The notes: generated by a model from the sequence alone, not told the origin. A DNA stretch of 64,000 bases from Chitinophagaceae bacterium PMP191F (GCA_001302245.1 LGYU01000002.1:173795-237794); one strand, 5' to 3'. Shown: positions 1 to 9,731, counted from the first letter of the stretch. Translations and numbers: made by a program.

Positions 1-786
1 ACCACCGCTACTACCATCACCATTGCTATGATAGCGAAAATAGTCATCCCACAAAATGTATTGTGTACCCGCAGGCAGGTAGGAGAACACTTCATCGTAA
101 TATGCTTTGTTATCCTTGTGCAGCAGGAAGAAATTACTTAGTGCCAATGGCGCCAGGTGAATATACAGGGAGCCGCCGCCTTCGTAAGTGAACCGTACAA
201 AATCAGCCCTGCCATTGTTATCTCTTCCTAAAACAGTTGTAATGGAAGAATCTATGGACGAGAAATAATTATCCCTGGCATCACCCGGATAAGTAAAAGA
301 ATGAACATTGTTTGTTACCGGATCTGTAACACTGACATTTAATGAGTCAAAAAAATTATAGTAACCGGAAGAATAGCCCGTTTTCAACCGCAGCGTATCC
401 AGCAGGTTTTCACCAATACGAAACGCCGAAATAAATACATTACGTCCCTGCCCTACCATTGACAGTATTGCGTTCAGTTCTTTTTCATCGGGCAATACAG
501 TCTGGCCAATGATAATATAACTAGTTTTATTGGCGCTGTATTGCAGATCATCTTCTGATGATTCATGTACAGTAAAAGAACGGTAACGATCGGGAGAACG
601 TTTATTGAGTGCTACTCTGGCATGCGGGAAAACATGCTGAAGATTTTCATACGCATAAAAAGTACCATAGGGAATTTTATCGCTGCGCCACAGTGTAAGG
701 CGTTTATTCAACGTTTTATCATTGCCGCTGCACCCTGCCAGGAGTACCAACAGCAATAACCCGGGAAAATATAATAAAATACGCAT
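1..786 (-). CDS. DUF4350-type lipoprotein, C-terminus beyond window edge
   Basis: The reading frame is open from the ATG at 786 to the left edge, so the C-terminus is missing. The N-terminus is a lipoprotein signal (hydrophobic run ending LLAGC, then SGNDK). The body contains SYIIIGQTVLPDEKEL and GQGRNVFISAFRIGENLL, which fit the GATase-like fold of DUF4350 proteins. The start overlaps the stop of the upstream DUF4129 gene by one base (TGATG), so the two are probably translationally coupled. In Bacteroidota this gene normally lies with RDD, SpoIIM, DUF4129, MoxR and DUF58 genes, as it does here. Molecular function is unknown; family call by eye. Confidence 0.75.
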   Translation of the reverse strand, partial: MRILLYFPGLLLLVLLAGCSGNDKTLNKRLTLWRSDKIPYGTFYAYENLQHVFPHARVALNKRSPDRYRSFTVHESSEDDLQYSANKTSYIIIGQTVLPDEKELNAILSMVGQGRNVFISAFRIGENLLDTLRLKTGYSSGYYNFFDSLNVSVTDPVTNNVHSFTYPGDARDNYFSSIDSSITTVLGRDNNGRADFVRFTYEGGGSLYIHLAPLALSNFFLLHKDNKAYYDEVFSYLPAGTQYILWDDYFRYHSNGDGSSGG

Positions 787-1538
787 CAGTAGTTCAGCAC
801 TTTAAAAAAGCCAAGAAATTGATCGTGTATCATGGTAAACTGCTCATTGGTCAGCGCAAACTCACCATACCATACATAGTCATAGGCACGGGTTAAAAAA
901 CGGAATTCACGCGCATGACCATGCGGTGTAACCTGCAACTGGTAATCGTTGTTGGTAGCCTGCGCATGATACCGTATCCAACCTTTCGCATCCAGCTTGT
1001 GCAATGTTTGCAGGTACAGATAGCGAACCGCCATACGATGATCGCCGGCAGCAATGGCTTTCTGCAACGCCTCGTCCAGGTTCACTTCATGAATATCGCC
1101 TGCATCCCCGCCATCTGCGTTTTTCAGTTTGCGCGATGTACGGGACATATACAGATTGTTCACAATGATAATGCGGTACAGGATAAACAGCAACAATCCT
1201 CCCAGTAGAACATATCCTATAGAGCGAACCGCTTCACTGCTGAAAAACTCAGCAATATAATCCCAGAGAGATTTTCCGGTTCTTACAGGTTTTTCTTTCC
1301 AGTATTCAGGATCATTGGCATATTCAAATTTCTTATCCTGTTTCATGGCATGTACCACAGAATCCGGAACCACGCGCATTACAGGTGCAGCCGAAACAAT
1401 ATCTGTTTCATTGGTTACCTGCTCCTCATCGTCAACATCTTCCGCAGGTGCTGCCACCACAGCAGTATCAATATACTCCTGCGCTGCAACACGTGTACAG
1501 GCCAGTAACAGTAAAAAGCATATCACAATTCTGTTCAT
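786..1538 (-). CDS. DUF4129 domain membrane protein
   Basis: This 250-residue protein has a signal peptide (MNRIVICFLLLLACTRVAAQ), an acidic periplasmic stretch and one transmembrane helix at about residues 120-140 (IGYVLLGGLLLFILYRIII). The cytoplasmic C-terminal half, with RYLYLQTLHKLDAKGWIRY and FLTRAYDYVWYGEF, is typical of DUF4129. I chose the ATG at 1538 over an upstream in-frame ATG at 1595 because the signal peptide starts there and GGGG lies just upstream. It is part of the SpoIIM-DUF4129-DUF4350 operon. Role unknown; the cluster usually accompanies MoxR ATPases. Confidence 0.8.
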   Translation of the reverse strand: MNRIVICFLLLLACTRVAAQEYIDTAVVAAPAEDVDDEEQVTNETDIVSAAPVMRVVPDSVVHAMKQDKKFEYANDPEYWKEKPVRTGKSLWDYIAEFFSSEAVRSIGYVLLGGLLLFILYRIIIVNNLYMSRTSRKLKNADGGDAGDIHEVNLDEALQKAIAAGDHRMAVRYLYLQTLHKLDAKGWIRYHAQATNNDYQLQVTPHGHAREFRFLTRAYDYVWYGEFALTNEQFTMIHDQFLGFFKVLNY

Positions 1539-1615
1539 GTAAGCCCCGTTGTTTTGCTTCCGCAACTTCATGTTGATCATGAGATGCATCAGCATGGAAT
1601 ATTTTCAAATTTGTT

Positions 1616-2578
1616 TTATGATACAGTGCCCGGCAGTTGTAGTTTCCTGGCAACACGGTATGGATACCATACAAAATACCACATAATAAAGCTGAATGAT
1701 GAAACCAGGATGGATATACTGATCCATTTGGGCATGGTAGAATATCGTGTAATATAGCCTTCCAGGAAGGCTGCTGCAATAAATACCGGTACCAGTCCTA
1801 TCATCAGTTTAAGACCTGCTTTGGCACCCAGCTTCAGCGAATCTATCCTCTTGTGCGTTCCGGGGAACAGAATACTGTTTCCCAGTATAAAGCCGGCACC
1901 ACCTGCAATGATAATAGCCGATATTTCCAGTGTTCCATGTACCCAGATCACCAACACCGACTGCCATCCCAGTCCCTTTGCAAAGAACATATACTGAAAT
2001 GCGCCCAGCATAACACCGTTCTGGAACAACATCCATGCAGAACCTATTGACAGTACAATACCAAATACAAAAACACCAAAAGCCACCTTAATGTTGTTCA
2101 ATGCAATACCCAGGAACATAGATATTTTATCATTGTCCTTATATACACCAAACGGATCGCCTTTGGCAATATTCTCTTCCGTCATTTCAACATAATTATC
2201 GCCCAGTACACCGCGGATAAACGTCTCATCATGCGAAGCTGAAAAAGCGGCCATTATAGCAAACAGCGTAAATATTACAAACGAACACAACAGTTCACGA
2301 CGGTATTTGTAGGCTACCAGTGGCAGCTCTGTTTTCCAGAAACGTGTAAAGCGAGAAGATTCCTCGCGTTTGTTCTTATAAATGCCCAGGTAAATTTTAG
2401 ATGCCAGCCCGTTGAGATAAGTAGTGACCTTGCTTTGAGGATAAAAGGTTTTGGCATAGCCCAGGTCATTCACCAGTTCTGTAAATTGCTGTGCCATTTC
2501 ATCCGGGTCGCGGGCAGCCTCATATTGATACTGCTTCCACTTTTCAATGTTCTTTTTCAGGAAAAGGCCTTCTCTCAC
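1616..2578 (-). CDS. Stage II sporulation protein M family membrane protein
   Basis: A 320-residue multi-pass membrane protein of the SpoIIM family, which in non-sporulating Bacteroidota has no assigned function. The start MREGLFLKKN is the usual beginning of the family and uses a GTG codon at 2578. A soluble N-terminal region of about 100 residues is followed by helices near residues 100-120, 165-190, 205-235, 260-280 and 290-310. It lies 77 bp upstream of the DUF4129 gene and diverges from the RDD gene, an arrangement conserved in the phylum. Confidence 0.85.
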   Translation of the reverse strand: MREGLFLKKNIEKWKQYQYEAARDPDEMAQQFTELVNDLGYAKTFYPQSKVTTYLNGLASKIYLGIYKNKREESSRFTRFWKTELPLVAYKYRRELLCSFVIFTLFAIMAAFSASHDETFIRGVLGDNYVEMTEENIAKGDPFGVYKDNDKISMFLGIALNNIKVAFGVFVFGIVLSIGSAWMLFQNGVMLGAFQYMFFAKGLGWQSVLVIWVHGTLEISAIIIAGGAGFILGNSILFPGTHKRIDSLKLGAKAGLKLMIGLVPVFIAAAFLEGYITRYSTMPKWISISILVSSFSFIMWYFVWYPYRVARKLQLPGTVS

Positions 2579-2629
2579 AGGTTATTTTTTTATTGTTTAT
2601 GGCTGCCGGTTAAAAATAAAAACGATTAT

Positions 2630-2659
2630 TTTGACGATTAAATATAATAGTTAAATTTA
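2630..2659 (+). promoter_or_regulatory. Candidate Bacteroidota-type promoter for RDD gene
   Basis: TTTG at 2630-2633 and TAAATTTA at 2652-2659 (one mismatch to TAnnTTTG) are separated by 18 bp in the divergent SpoIIM/RDD spacer. This fits the phylum's housekeeping sigma consensus. It would give a leader of roughly 85 nt before the ATG at 2753. Inference from motif only. Confidence 0.35.
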
Positions 2660-2752
2660 GAACGTTTATTATTTGGAAGTACGAATTTTAGCCGTGAAAC
2701 ACAGGATTTTACATTTCGCACTTCATATTTTGGATTTTATTATTTATTGACC

Positions 2753-3502
2753 ATGCTGCTGGTTAAATTAGATACTGGTTTTAATATAGAGGTGGAATTT
2801 CCCATCTCACCTTTCCATAAACGCCTTTTTGCGTGGTTTATTGATTCATTTATATGCTGGATCTATATCCGCATTATGCAGGAATTGGTAAATTTTAATT
2901 CTGACTGGAACTGGGTGTCCATTGTAGCCGGTCTGCCTCTCTTGTTCTACCACGTGGTAAGTGAGATCACCATGAACGGGCAGAGCATTGGCAAAAAAGT
3001 AATGCGTATCAAGGTCATTACCGAAGAGGGCGGTCAACCCAGCATTGGCCAGTACATTATCCGCTGGCTGTTCAGAACAGTGGATTTTGCCGTTTGGATC
3101 TTTATTGCTGCCATCTTAGGCACCCTGCCCTGGTGGTCGTTTCCGGTAGGTTTCCTGGGACTGGCCTGCGTTATCCTGACCCCCAAATCGCAACGCATTG
3201 GCGACCTGGTAGCAGGAACGATCCTGATTGACCTTAAAAACCGTACTTCCTGGGAGGATACAGTATTTACAGAAGTAGAAGACACCTATAAGCCACGCTA
3301 TCCGCAGGTAATGCAATTGAGCGACCGGGACATTAACACGCTTAAAAGCATTATTGAAACCATCCGCCGTAAAAATGATTATGAACTGGCCATGCGTATT
3401 GCAGACCGTATCAAATCAAAACTGAAAATGGATACCGACCAGGATTCCCCTGAGTTTTTACAAACGCTGCTGAAAGATTACAACTACTATTCAACAAGGT
3501 AG
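2753..3502 (+). CDS. RDD family membrane protein
   Basis: A 249-residue protein with an RDD domain: FHKRLFAWFIDSFICW near the start, GQSIGKKVMRIKVITEEGG in the middle and IGDLVAGTILIDL near residue 160. It has about three or four hydrophobic segments and a soluble C-terminal tail. I start at the ATG at 2753 rather than the TTG two codons earlier. It diverges from the SpoIIM operon. RDD proteins have been linked to ion or small-molecule transport, but no function is assigned to this one. Confidence 0.85.
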   Translation: MLLVKLDTGFNIEVEFPISPFHKRLFAWFIDSFICWIYIRIMQELVNFNSDWNWVSIVAGLPLLFYHVVSEITMNGQSIGKKVMRIKVITEEGGQPSIGQYIIRWLFRTVDFAVWIFIAAILGTLPWWSFPVGFLGLACVILTPKSQRIGDLVAGTILIDLKNRTSWEDTVFTEVEDTYKPRYPQVMQLSDRDINTLKSIIETIRRKNDYELAMRIADRIKSKLKMDTDQDSPEFLQTLLKDYNYYSTR

Positions 3503-3519
3503 ATCCGGTTCAAAATATC

Positions 3520-3556
3520 AAAGCCCCGGCTGGTAAATTAACGGCCGGGGCTTTTA
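3520..3556 (+). terminator. Rho-independent terminator after RDD gene
   Basis: An 11-bp arm AAAGCCCCGGC pairs with GCCGGGGCTTT, followed by T-rich sequence. It sits between the convergent RDD and DUF5362-like genes and may serve both strands. Confidence 0.8.
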
Positions 3557-3601
3557 GTTTCCGGACTTTATATCCGTATTAGATAATATTATATTGGTAT
3601 T

Positions 3602-4048
3602 CTAGTACGACAAAGCAGCCAGCATAAAAGCAAATGCTATCACCCAGATAGCCAATACAATAATAGTAAGGATACCTACAAACTTAAAAGAAAGTTTAAG
3701 TTGTTGAAAAGAGCCGCCCAGTACCTGCTGATCATTGTTGCTTAATGCTGTTTGCATACGGGTAGCAAACCGGAACAAGAATAAACAGGGAAAAAAGTAA
3801 ATAACAGCAAATAGAATATAAACCAATGTAGCACCCAATGCGTAACCGGTTCCATAAGCAGCCCCTTCCATTTTTGACATTGATAAACCAATGGCAGAAC
3901 CTGCAAAAAATGAAATGCATACGGTAATACCGCAGGCAACAAAACCTACAATAGCCAGAAACTTTGCCCAGCGGGCTGTTTCAGAAAGATTGCGTGCTAT
4001 CAGCGGATCAATCTGTAATTCAAATAAGCTTTCTGTTGATTGTTCCAT
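3602..4048 (-). CDS. DUF5362-like small membrane protein (copy 1)
   Basis: 148 residues. A short polar head with the motif LFELQIDPLIARNLSETARW is followed by four predicted helices (around residues 28-50, 63-85, about 90-95 and 120-145). Head motif and topology match the next three genes, so these are tandem paralogues. It resembles the Bacteroidota DUF5362 family of unknown function. The GGSFQQLKLSFKFVGIL segment before the last helix is the most conserved part among the copies. Confidence 0.7.
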   Translation of the reverse strand: MEQSTESLFELQIDPLIARNLSETARWAKFLAIVGFVACGITVCISFFAGSAIGLSMSKMEGAAYGTGYALGATLVYILFAVIYFFPCLFLFRFATRMQTALSNNDQQVLGGSFQQLKLSFKFVGILTIIVLAIWVIAFAFMLAALSY

Positions 4049-4111
4049 ATAAGCAGTTGGTTTAAGTAAAAAACGTTTTGGTTAATATTTACAGCCAAAG
4101 CAATGTCAGCA

Positions 4112-4540
4112 TTATATTCCCAGCGCCCGGCCCATACCAAACGATGATATCATCAGAACGACCAGTACCATGAGGGACAGCGCAATGATGACAAGGATAC
4201 CTAAAAATTTGAAATACCCGCTCAGGTTGCCTGCACCTTCATTCAACTGATACTGGTTATCAGTAGCAATGCCTGCACTTACCTGGCTGGCAAAACGCAG
4301 TAGCAACAGGTTTAAGCCTATTGATATTCCCAATGCAATAAGTCCTCCCAATATACCGCCTGCCATTGCTGCGGTACCCCCGGAACGGATCATGGTATTT
4401 ACAAAAGAAAGACCGGCACCCACCAGCCCCAGTATACCTACCAAACGTGCCCAGCGGGCGGCAGCTTGAAGATGTTCACGGGCTGTATCATCTATAGTAA
4501 CCTGGAATAATTCGTTGTTGTATTGTTGTTCTTCCTGCAT
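4112..4540 (-). CDS. DUF5362-like small membrane protein (copy 2)
   Basis: 142 residues, with the head LFQVTIDDTAREHLQAAARW and four hydrophobic segments. The Gly-rich second helix is followed by QLNEGAGNLSGYFKFLGIL, which aligns with copy 1. It lies 8 bp downstream of copy 3 and 63 bp upstream of copy 1, so the array is probably one transcript. Function unknown. Confidence 0.7.
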   Translation of the reverse strand: MQEEQQYNNELFQVTIDDTAREHLQAAARWARLVGILGLVGAGLSFVNTMIRSGGTAAMAGGILGGLIALGISIGLNLLLLRFASQVSAGIATDNQYQLNEGAGNLSGYFKFLGILVIIALSLMVLVVLMISSFGMGRALGI

Positions 4541-4548
4541 AAAAAAAT

Positions 4549-4995
4549 TTAAAAACGGCCCAATGATGCTGCAATAATGTTATAGGCATTCAATACAAAA
4601 CCCAGTATTGCAACAACGCCATTGATCATAAAATAATTTCTTAAAAATCTCAGTCCTTCATTGAAGCTACGTTGATCCTGCCGTTCAATACCAGTGCGAA
4701 CCAGCTTCGCAAAACGATACAGCATTAACCCGATAAACAAAACGAACAGCGATACACAGATCACGGTAGCAACAAGCACACTGCCCAGATCAGCTATTCC
4801 CGGTAACACTGCTGACATTGCCTTGTTCAAAGCTGCACCGGCAAAAACAGAGACCAGCAATGCCAGGCCTATGCCAATGAAATATATAATGGCAATAAAT
4901 GAAGCCCATTTGGAAGCGTTAAGAAATTTTTGCCCTGCATCGTGATCGACCCGCAATCCGAACAGAGGTTCATCAGGTGAATTTTGTTCTGTCAT
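4549..4995 (-). CDS. DUF5362-like small membrane protein (copy 3)
   Basis: 148 residues from the ATG at 4995; an in-frame TTG at 5025 would add ten residues that do not look like the other copies. The head is LFGLRVDHDAGQKFLNASKW, followed by four hydrophobic segments and FNEGLRFLRNYFMINGVVAI before the last helix, as in copies 1 and 2. Function unknown. Confidence 0.7.
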   Translation of the reverse strand: MTEQNSPDEPLFGLRVDHDAGQKFLNASKWASFIAIIYFIGIGLALLVSVFAGAALNKAMSAVLPGIADLGSVLVATVICVSLFVLFIGLMLYRFAKLVRTGIERQDQRSFNEGLRFLRNYFMINGVVAILGFVLNAYNIIAASLGRF

Positions 4996-5054
4996 AATTA
5001 AATGTGGTTGTGAAAATTTGGACAAACTAATTTAGAGTATTTTTTGCAGCATTT

Positions 5055-5487
5055 TCAGTATGGATACTTACTGAAAATAAATAACAGGTAACAAACGATG
5101 GAAATGATATGTACCACCACTTCTATAAATGTCATCACCGAATTGCGGTACAACCATTTCAGCGATTGATTGAACAGTTCCGTTTGCCTGGTTTCAATAC
5201 TTATTTTACACTGACGCGTAAAATAGAAATAAAAACTGATCTGTACTATAGATAACACCGTAATTACTGCAGAACACAACAGGTAAACCGACATAAACAC
5301 TCCGCGCGGAGCGGCGCCAGACTTCAGATATGCCATTTGCTGTACCAACAGGAAACCCATGGTAGACAATGAGACCAAAACCGCCCCGATCAATATCCAT
5401 ACCGTTAACCGGTATACTTTCACCAGGTACTTCGCCCCCTTCCGGCTGCAAAGTGATCTCAAATAAATTGTCGGTTGTATCTTGCAT
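5055..5487 (-). pseudogene. DUF5362-like copy 4, split by a +1 frameshift
   Basis: The frame starting at the ATG at 5487 reads MQDTTDNLFEITLQPEG and then runs into non-homologous sequence. The next frame picks up AKYLVKVYRLTVWILIGAVL and continues as a normal four-helix member to the stop at 5055. The switch falls in a run of five G (five C on the plus strand, about 5435-5439); four G would restore one protein of about 143 residues matching copies 1-3. It may be a real pseudogene, a slippage-controlled gene or a sequencing error. Confidence 0.75.
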
Positions 5488-5497
5488 AAGCGGTAAA

Positions 5498-5538
5498 ATA
5501 AAAAAATAGTTGCCGCTACACAAGAGCAACAACTATTT
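5498..5538 (-). terminator. Rho-independent terminator after proS
   Basis: Inverted repeat AAATAGTTG / CAACTATTT (arms 5504-5512 and 5530-5538), followed on the minus strand by a run of T. It lies between the end of proS and the frameshifted DUF5362-like gene. Confidence 0.65.
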
Positions 5539-5617
5539 CAGTGATTTATGGATCCGGCGATTTTGAGATTTAGTGGCTTACATCTAAAAATTCCTTCCTC
5601 AACAATTCTGCAATTCC

Positions 5618-7096
5618 TTAGTATGCCTGCGCAAACAACACCCGTTGTTTACTGGGTTTACCACTGAATACACAAACGCCATCTTCCTGTTTTGCATCCA
5701 GCGGAATACAACGAATGGTAGCCTTGGTAGCTTCTTTAATAGCCGCTTCTGTTTCAGCAGTACCATCCCAGTGTGCAGCAATAAAACCGCTTTTTTCTTC
5801 CAGTACTTTCTTAAACTCATCCCAACTGTTCACTTCGGTAATACGTTCGTTGCGGAAAGCCAGGGCCTTGTTGTAAATAGCCTGCTGAATTTCATCCAGC
5901 AAACCGGCAATGCGTTCTGCAAGACCATCCACGGGAACACTTTGTTTTTCGCGTGTATCCCTGCGTGCCAGCTCTACGGTATTATTCTCCAGGTCGCGCA
6001 CACCCAGTGCTACACGTACCGGTACACCTTTCATCTCGTATTCAGCAAATTTCCAGCCCGGACGTGCGTTATCATTGTCATCGTACTTCACACGAATACC
6101 CAGCGCTTTCAGTTTTTTTACCAGTTCCAGCGCTTTTATGTCTATCTGCGCTTTCTGTTCGTCACCTTTATAGATTGGAACGATCACCACCTGCAAAGGA
6201 GCAATTTTAGGAGGTAATATCAGCCCTTCATCATCACTGTGCGCCATTACCAGGGCACCGATCAGGCGGGTACTTACGCCCCAGCTGGTAGCCCACACGT
6301 AATCCAGTTTATTGGATTTATCGGAGAATTTAACATCAAATGCTTTGGCAAAATTCTGTCCCAGGAAATGCGAAGTTCCTGCCTGTAATGCTTTGCCATC
6401 CTGCATCAGTGCCTCAATGCAATAAGTATCCACGGCACCTGCAAAACGCTCGCTTTCAGATTTTACCCCTTTTATCACTGGCAGCGCCATCCAGTTTTCT
6501 ACAAAATCAGCATATACATGCAGCATCTGCACTGTTTCTGCAACTGCTTCTTCGGCAGTTGCGTGGGCAGTATGACCTTCCTGCCACAAAAATTCGGCAG
6601 TACGCAAAAACAGGCGTGTACGCATTTCCCAACGCACCACGTTGGCCCATTGGTTAATCAGGATCGGCAGATCACGGTAGGATTGGATCCAGCCTTTATA
6701 GGTATTCCAGATAATCGCTTCACTGGTAGGGCGAACCACCAGTTCTTCTTCCAGTTTTGCTTCGGGGTCAACCATCAGTTTACCCTTATGAGCAGGATCG
6801 GTTTTAAGACGGTAGTGGGTTACCACGGCACATTCTTTGGCAAAACCTTCTGCATTCTTTTCTTCGGCCTCAAAAAGACTTTTTGGTACAAACAGTGGAA
6901 AATAGGCATTTACGTGACCGGTGTCCTTAAACATCTTATCCAGTGCATCCCGCATATTTTCCCATAAAGCGAATCCATAAGGTTTAATCACCATACAGCC
7001 CCTTACCGCTGAATAATCGGCCAGGCTGCCCTTAATAACAAGATCATTATACCATTGCGAATAGTCTGCGCTTCTGCTGGTAATCTCTTTACTCAT
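5618..7096 (-). CDS. proS: Proline--tRNA ligase (short, archaeal/eukaryal type)
   Basis: A 492-residue class II aminoacyl-tRNA synthetase that charges tRNA-Pro in the cytoplasm. It begins [20 protein letters not shown] and contains motif 2 ([20 protein letters not shown]), the [16 protein letters not shown] proline-site segment, motif 3 ([17 protein letters not shown]) and an anticodon-binding domain from about residue 300. It ends FAQAY. It lacks the editing insertion of the long bacterial form, and this short type is normal in Bacteroidota. The start is the ATG at 7096. Confidence 0.97.
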   Translation of the reverse strand: MSKEITSRSADYSQWYNDLVIKGSLADYSAVRGCMVIKPYGFALWENMRDALDKMFKDTGHVNAYFPLFVPKSLFEAEEKNAEGFAKECAVVTHYRLKTDPAHKGKLMVDPEAKLEEELVVRPTSEAIIWNTYKGWIQSYRDLPILINQWANVVRWEMRTRLFLRTAEFLWQEGHTAHATAEEAVAETVQMLHVYADFVENWMALPVIKGVKSESERFAGAVDTYCIEALMQDGKALQAGTSHFLGQNFAKAFDVKFSDKSNKLDYVWATSWGVSTRLIGALVMAHSDDEGLILPPKIAPLQVVIVPIYKGDEQKAQIDIKALELVKKLKALGIRVKYDDNDNARPGWKFAEYEMKGVPVRVALGVRDLENNTVELARRDTREKQSVPVDGLAERIAGLLDEIQQAIYNKALAFRNERITEVNSWDEFKKVLEEKSGFIAAHWDGTAETEAAIKEATKATIRCIPLDAKQEDGVCVFSGKPSKQRVLFAQAY

Positions 7097-7236
7097 GTTA
7101 GTGGTTAAGTTTTTGCTTTCCAGGGCCTTTTAATCGTTTTTTAACGCCCGTTTACCGATAAATTTTAACAATCTGCCTGAAATATTTTATAGATAAACAG
7201 GCCTTTTTGTCGTAATTTTAGTGTTATGAAGACGCA

Positions 7237-7268
7237 AAAGTAGCAACTTCAACCTAAAACTGTAAAAC
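7237..7268 (-). promoter_or_regulatory. Candidate promoter for proS
   Basis: On the minus strand TACTTTTG (plus 7237-7244) matches TAnnTTTG exactly. A T-rich GTTTTA lies about 20 bp upstream in the -33 region. It would give a leader of about 130 nt. Confidence 0.35.
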
Positions 7269-7275
7269 CATTATT

Positions 7276-8055
7276 ATGAGTTCCAGATTTATACTCTTCG
7301 GTTTGGTAGTTGTAACAGCCTTTACAAGTTGTTCAATTTATAAATCAGGTCAAACTCCTGACGATGTTTACTATTCGCCTGCACGCGAAGTAGCCGCCGG
7401 TGACAGTTATTTGTCTATGGACGATAACAACAGGAACCGCAACTACCGTTCAGACGATTATTCATATTCATCTTACGATGATTACTGGTTACGTATGCGT
7501 GTTCGTAATCCATACAGGTGGTCAACCTTTTATGATTACGACATGTATGGCGGCAACCCATATATGATGCCTTACGGCTATTACAATCCGTATATGTATG
7601 GTGGTTATGCCAACTATTATGGCTTTGGATTCACCAGCAACTACTGGAATAATTATTATTACTGGAACAGCTTCTACAATCCTTACAATCACTACATCGT
7701 GATCGGAGGCGGTTCAAAAGGCGGCAACACTCCTTACAACACAGTGCGCAACCTGAATATGAACACCTACAGAAGCCCTGCCGGTTACAATAATCTGAAC
7801 AATCAGCAGTCACTGCGCAGCACCCGTCCATCTTACCAGTATAACAATAGCAATGTGGGTGGACGCAGGGTTACTACCGGCGGAAGAGATAGCTATTACG
7901 CCCCTTCCAACGACCGTCCTGTAAGAGCTTATACACCTCCTGCACAAACTTATACTCCTGCCAGAACATATTCAGGCGGTAGTACAGGCAGCGCGGGAAG
8001 CAGTGGCAGCAGCGGTGGCGGTGGTGGAACCGGAAGCAGACCAGTCCGTAATTAA
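7276..8055 (+). CDS. Tyr/Asn-rich secreted lipoprotein
   Basis: 259 residues with a lipoprotein signal (MSSRFILFGLVVVTAFTSC, cysteine at residue 19). The mature part is of low complexity: Asp/Asn/Tyr/Arg-rich (YRSDDYSYSSYDDYW), then Tyr/Asn/Gly-rich, ending in Ser/Gly repeats. Such proteins are common in Bacteroidota and are probably displayed on an envelope surface. I know no specific function. A hairpin follows at 8102, so it is likely monocistronic. Confidence 0.7.
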   Translation: MSSRFILFGLVVVTAFTSCSIYKSGQTPDDVYYSPAREVAAGDSYLSMDDNNRNRNYRSDDYSYSSYDDYWLRMRVRNPYRWSTFYDYDMYGGNPYMMPYGYYNPYMYGGYANYYGFGFTSNYWNNYYYWNSFYNPYNHYIVIGGGSKGGNTPYNTVRNLNMNTYRSPAGYNNLNNQQSLRSTRPSYQYNNSNVGGRRVTTGGRDSYYAPSNDRPVRAYTPPAQTYTPARTYSGGSTGSAGSSGSSGGGGGTGSRPVRN

Positions 8056-8101
8056 AATCAGGCTTCAACTCCCGCGGCATAAAAGTTATTTAAATATTTA
8101 C

Positions 8102-8150
8102 AGGAGGAACCAGGATTTGAGATCTCTTGAATTTTGTTTCCTCCTTTTTT
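8102..8150 (+). terminator. Terminator-like hairpin
   Basis: AGGAGGAA (8102-8109) pairs with TTCCTCCT (8138-8145), with the palindrome GAGATCTC in the loop and a T run after the stem. It follows the lipoprotein gene and precedes the porin gene. Confidence 0.6.
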
Positions 8151-8177
8151 ATGTATTTACCTATAGAATAGACGTGT

Positions 8178-9731
8178 ATGAAGATCAGATTAAGTCTCCT
8201 GATTTTAATGATTGCCAGCCATCAGCTATATGCCCAGATACCCGAGGATGCCATCCGGATGAGTTGGATAACGCCTTCCGGTACGGCCCGTAACCAGGCC
8301 ATTGGTGGTGCTGCCGGCTCTCTTGGCGGTGAGATTACCAACCTGTTCATCAACCCTGCAGGACTGGGTTTTTACAAAGTGCCTGAAATTGTTCTTACTC
8401 CTGGTATCAGCCTGTTGAAAAGCAATGGCGAGTTTCGCGGTACAGATGCCACATCCAACCAGTTGACACGCTTCAGCATCGGTACTTCCGGTGTGGTATT
8501 ACCTATCAGCAGCTATGACCGGCGCAGAAGCGCAGCTTTTAGCATAGGTATTAACAGAACTGCCAATTTCAATAATGTAGTGCACTACCAGGGACAAAAT
8601 GATTACAGTTCTTTTTCAGAGCCTTTTGCAGTGGAATTTGCCAATTCCGGTTTGCCTATTAATGTAAATCTTACCAATGCACCACTTACATTAGGCACCA
8701 AACTGGCTACCTACACCTACCTGATAGACACCCTGAAAGTGAACGGAGCTTATGAAATTGTTGGAGCACCTCAGCATGATGCGATCCTGGCCAATACCAA
8801 CGCCTTGCTGAACCAGGAAAAAACAGTCACATCCAAAGGCGGCATTACTGAAGTAGCCATTGGATATGCAGCGAATATGAACGATAAATTCTATTTCGGT
8901 GGCAGTATCGGTATTCCAATTGTAAGCTATTCCCGTACCACTGTATTCCGCGAATCGGATGCAGGAAATGCCCCCAACAAATATTTTGACTACGCTACTT
9001 ATCAAACAGATTATAAAGCATCCGGTGCAGGTTTTAATGCCAAACTGGGTATGATCATGAAAGCCAGCACCACGCTGCGCCTGGGGCTTGCTATCCATAC
9101 GCCCACCCTTTACGGCCTGCGTGAAAGCACTACAGAGCGTATTGAGAATAAAGTAAAAAACCTTAATTCTCCGGGTTACTCTGTGTATACAGCTACTGCA
9201 GACGATCTGGGTGTGGTGATCCCTACCTATCGGTATGACATGGTTTCGCCCTGGAAATTTATCGTGAGCGGTACCTATCTTTTTGGTGAAATAGCAGACG
9301 TAACCAAACAGAAAGGATTTATCACAGCCGATATAGAGTATGTTACCCATCGCTCTTCCAAATTCAGTTCTGCCAATGAAGAAGATGACGGCAGCTATTA
9401 TAAAGCTGTGAACCAGGTGATCAAAGACAGTTATAAAGGCGCTTTTAATTTCCGCGTAGGCGGTGAAATGAAATTCAACACCATGATGGGGCGTCTGGGA
9501 TTTTCTTACTACGGCAATCCCTACAAAGACAAGGAGCTGAAAGGAAGCAGGATGAATGTGAGCGGCGGACTTGGTTATCGCAATAAAGGTGTTTTTATTG
9601 ACCTGGCTTATGTATACAGCATAGTAAAAGACACCGATTTCCCTTATCGCCTTCCTGACAAGGCTAATACCTTTGCTTATGTTAAAGGTAAAAGCAGCAA
9701 TGTGGTGATGACAGTAGGATTTAAATTGTAA
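8178..9731 (+). CDS. OmpP1/FadL-type outer membrane protein
   Basis: 517 residues. A signal peptide (MKIRLSLLILMIASHQLYAQ) is followed by the family's N-terminal hatch-like segment NQAIGGAAGSLGGEITNLF and NPAGLGFY. The rest is a beta-barrel with alternating hydrophobic strands and ends in an aromatic-type C-terminal strand (NVVMTVGFKL). FadL/TodX-like channels let hydrophobic compounds cross the outer membrane; the cargo here is unknown. It sits alone between two terminators. Confidence 0.8.
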   Translation: MKIRLSLLILMIASHQLYAQIPEDAIRMSWITPSGTARNQAIGGAAGSLGGEITNLFINPAGLGFYKVPEIVLTPGISLLKSNGEFRGTDATSNQLTRFSIGTSGVVLPISSYDRRRSAAFSIGINRTANFNNVVHYQGQNDYSSFSEPFAVEFANSGLPINVNLTNAPLTLGTKLATYTYLIDTLKVNGAYEIVGAPQHDAILANTNALLNQEKTVTSKGGITEVAIGYAANMNDKFYFGGSIGIPIVSYSRTTVFRESDAGNAPNKYFDYATYQTDYKASGAGFNAKLGMIMKASTTLRLGLAIHTPTLYGLRESTTERIENKVKNLNSPGYSVYTATADDLGVVIPTYRYDMVSPWKFIVSGTYLFGEIADVTKQKGFITADIEYVTHRSSKFSSANEEDDGSYYKAVNQVIKDSYKGAFNFRVGGEMKFNTMMGRLGFSYYGNPYKDKELKGSRMNVSGGLGYRNKGVFIDLAYVYSIVKDTDFPYRLPDKANTFAYVKGKSSNVVMTVGFKL

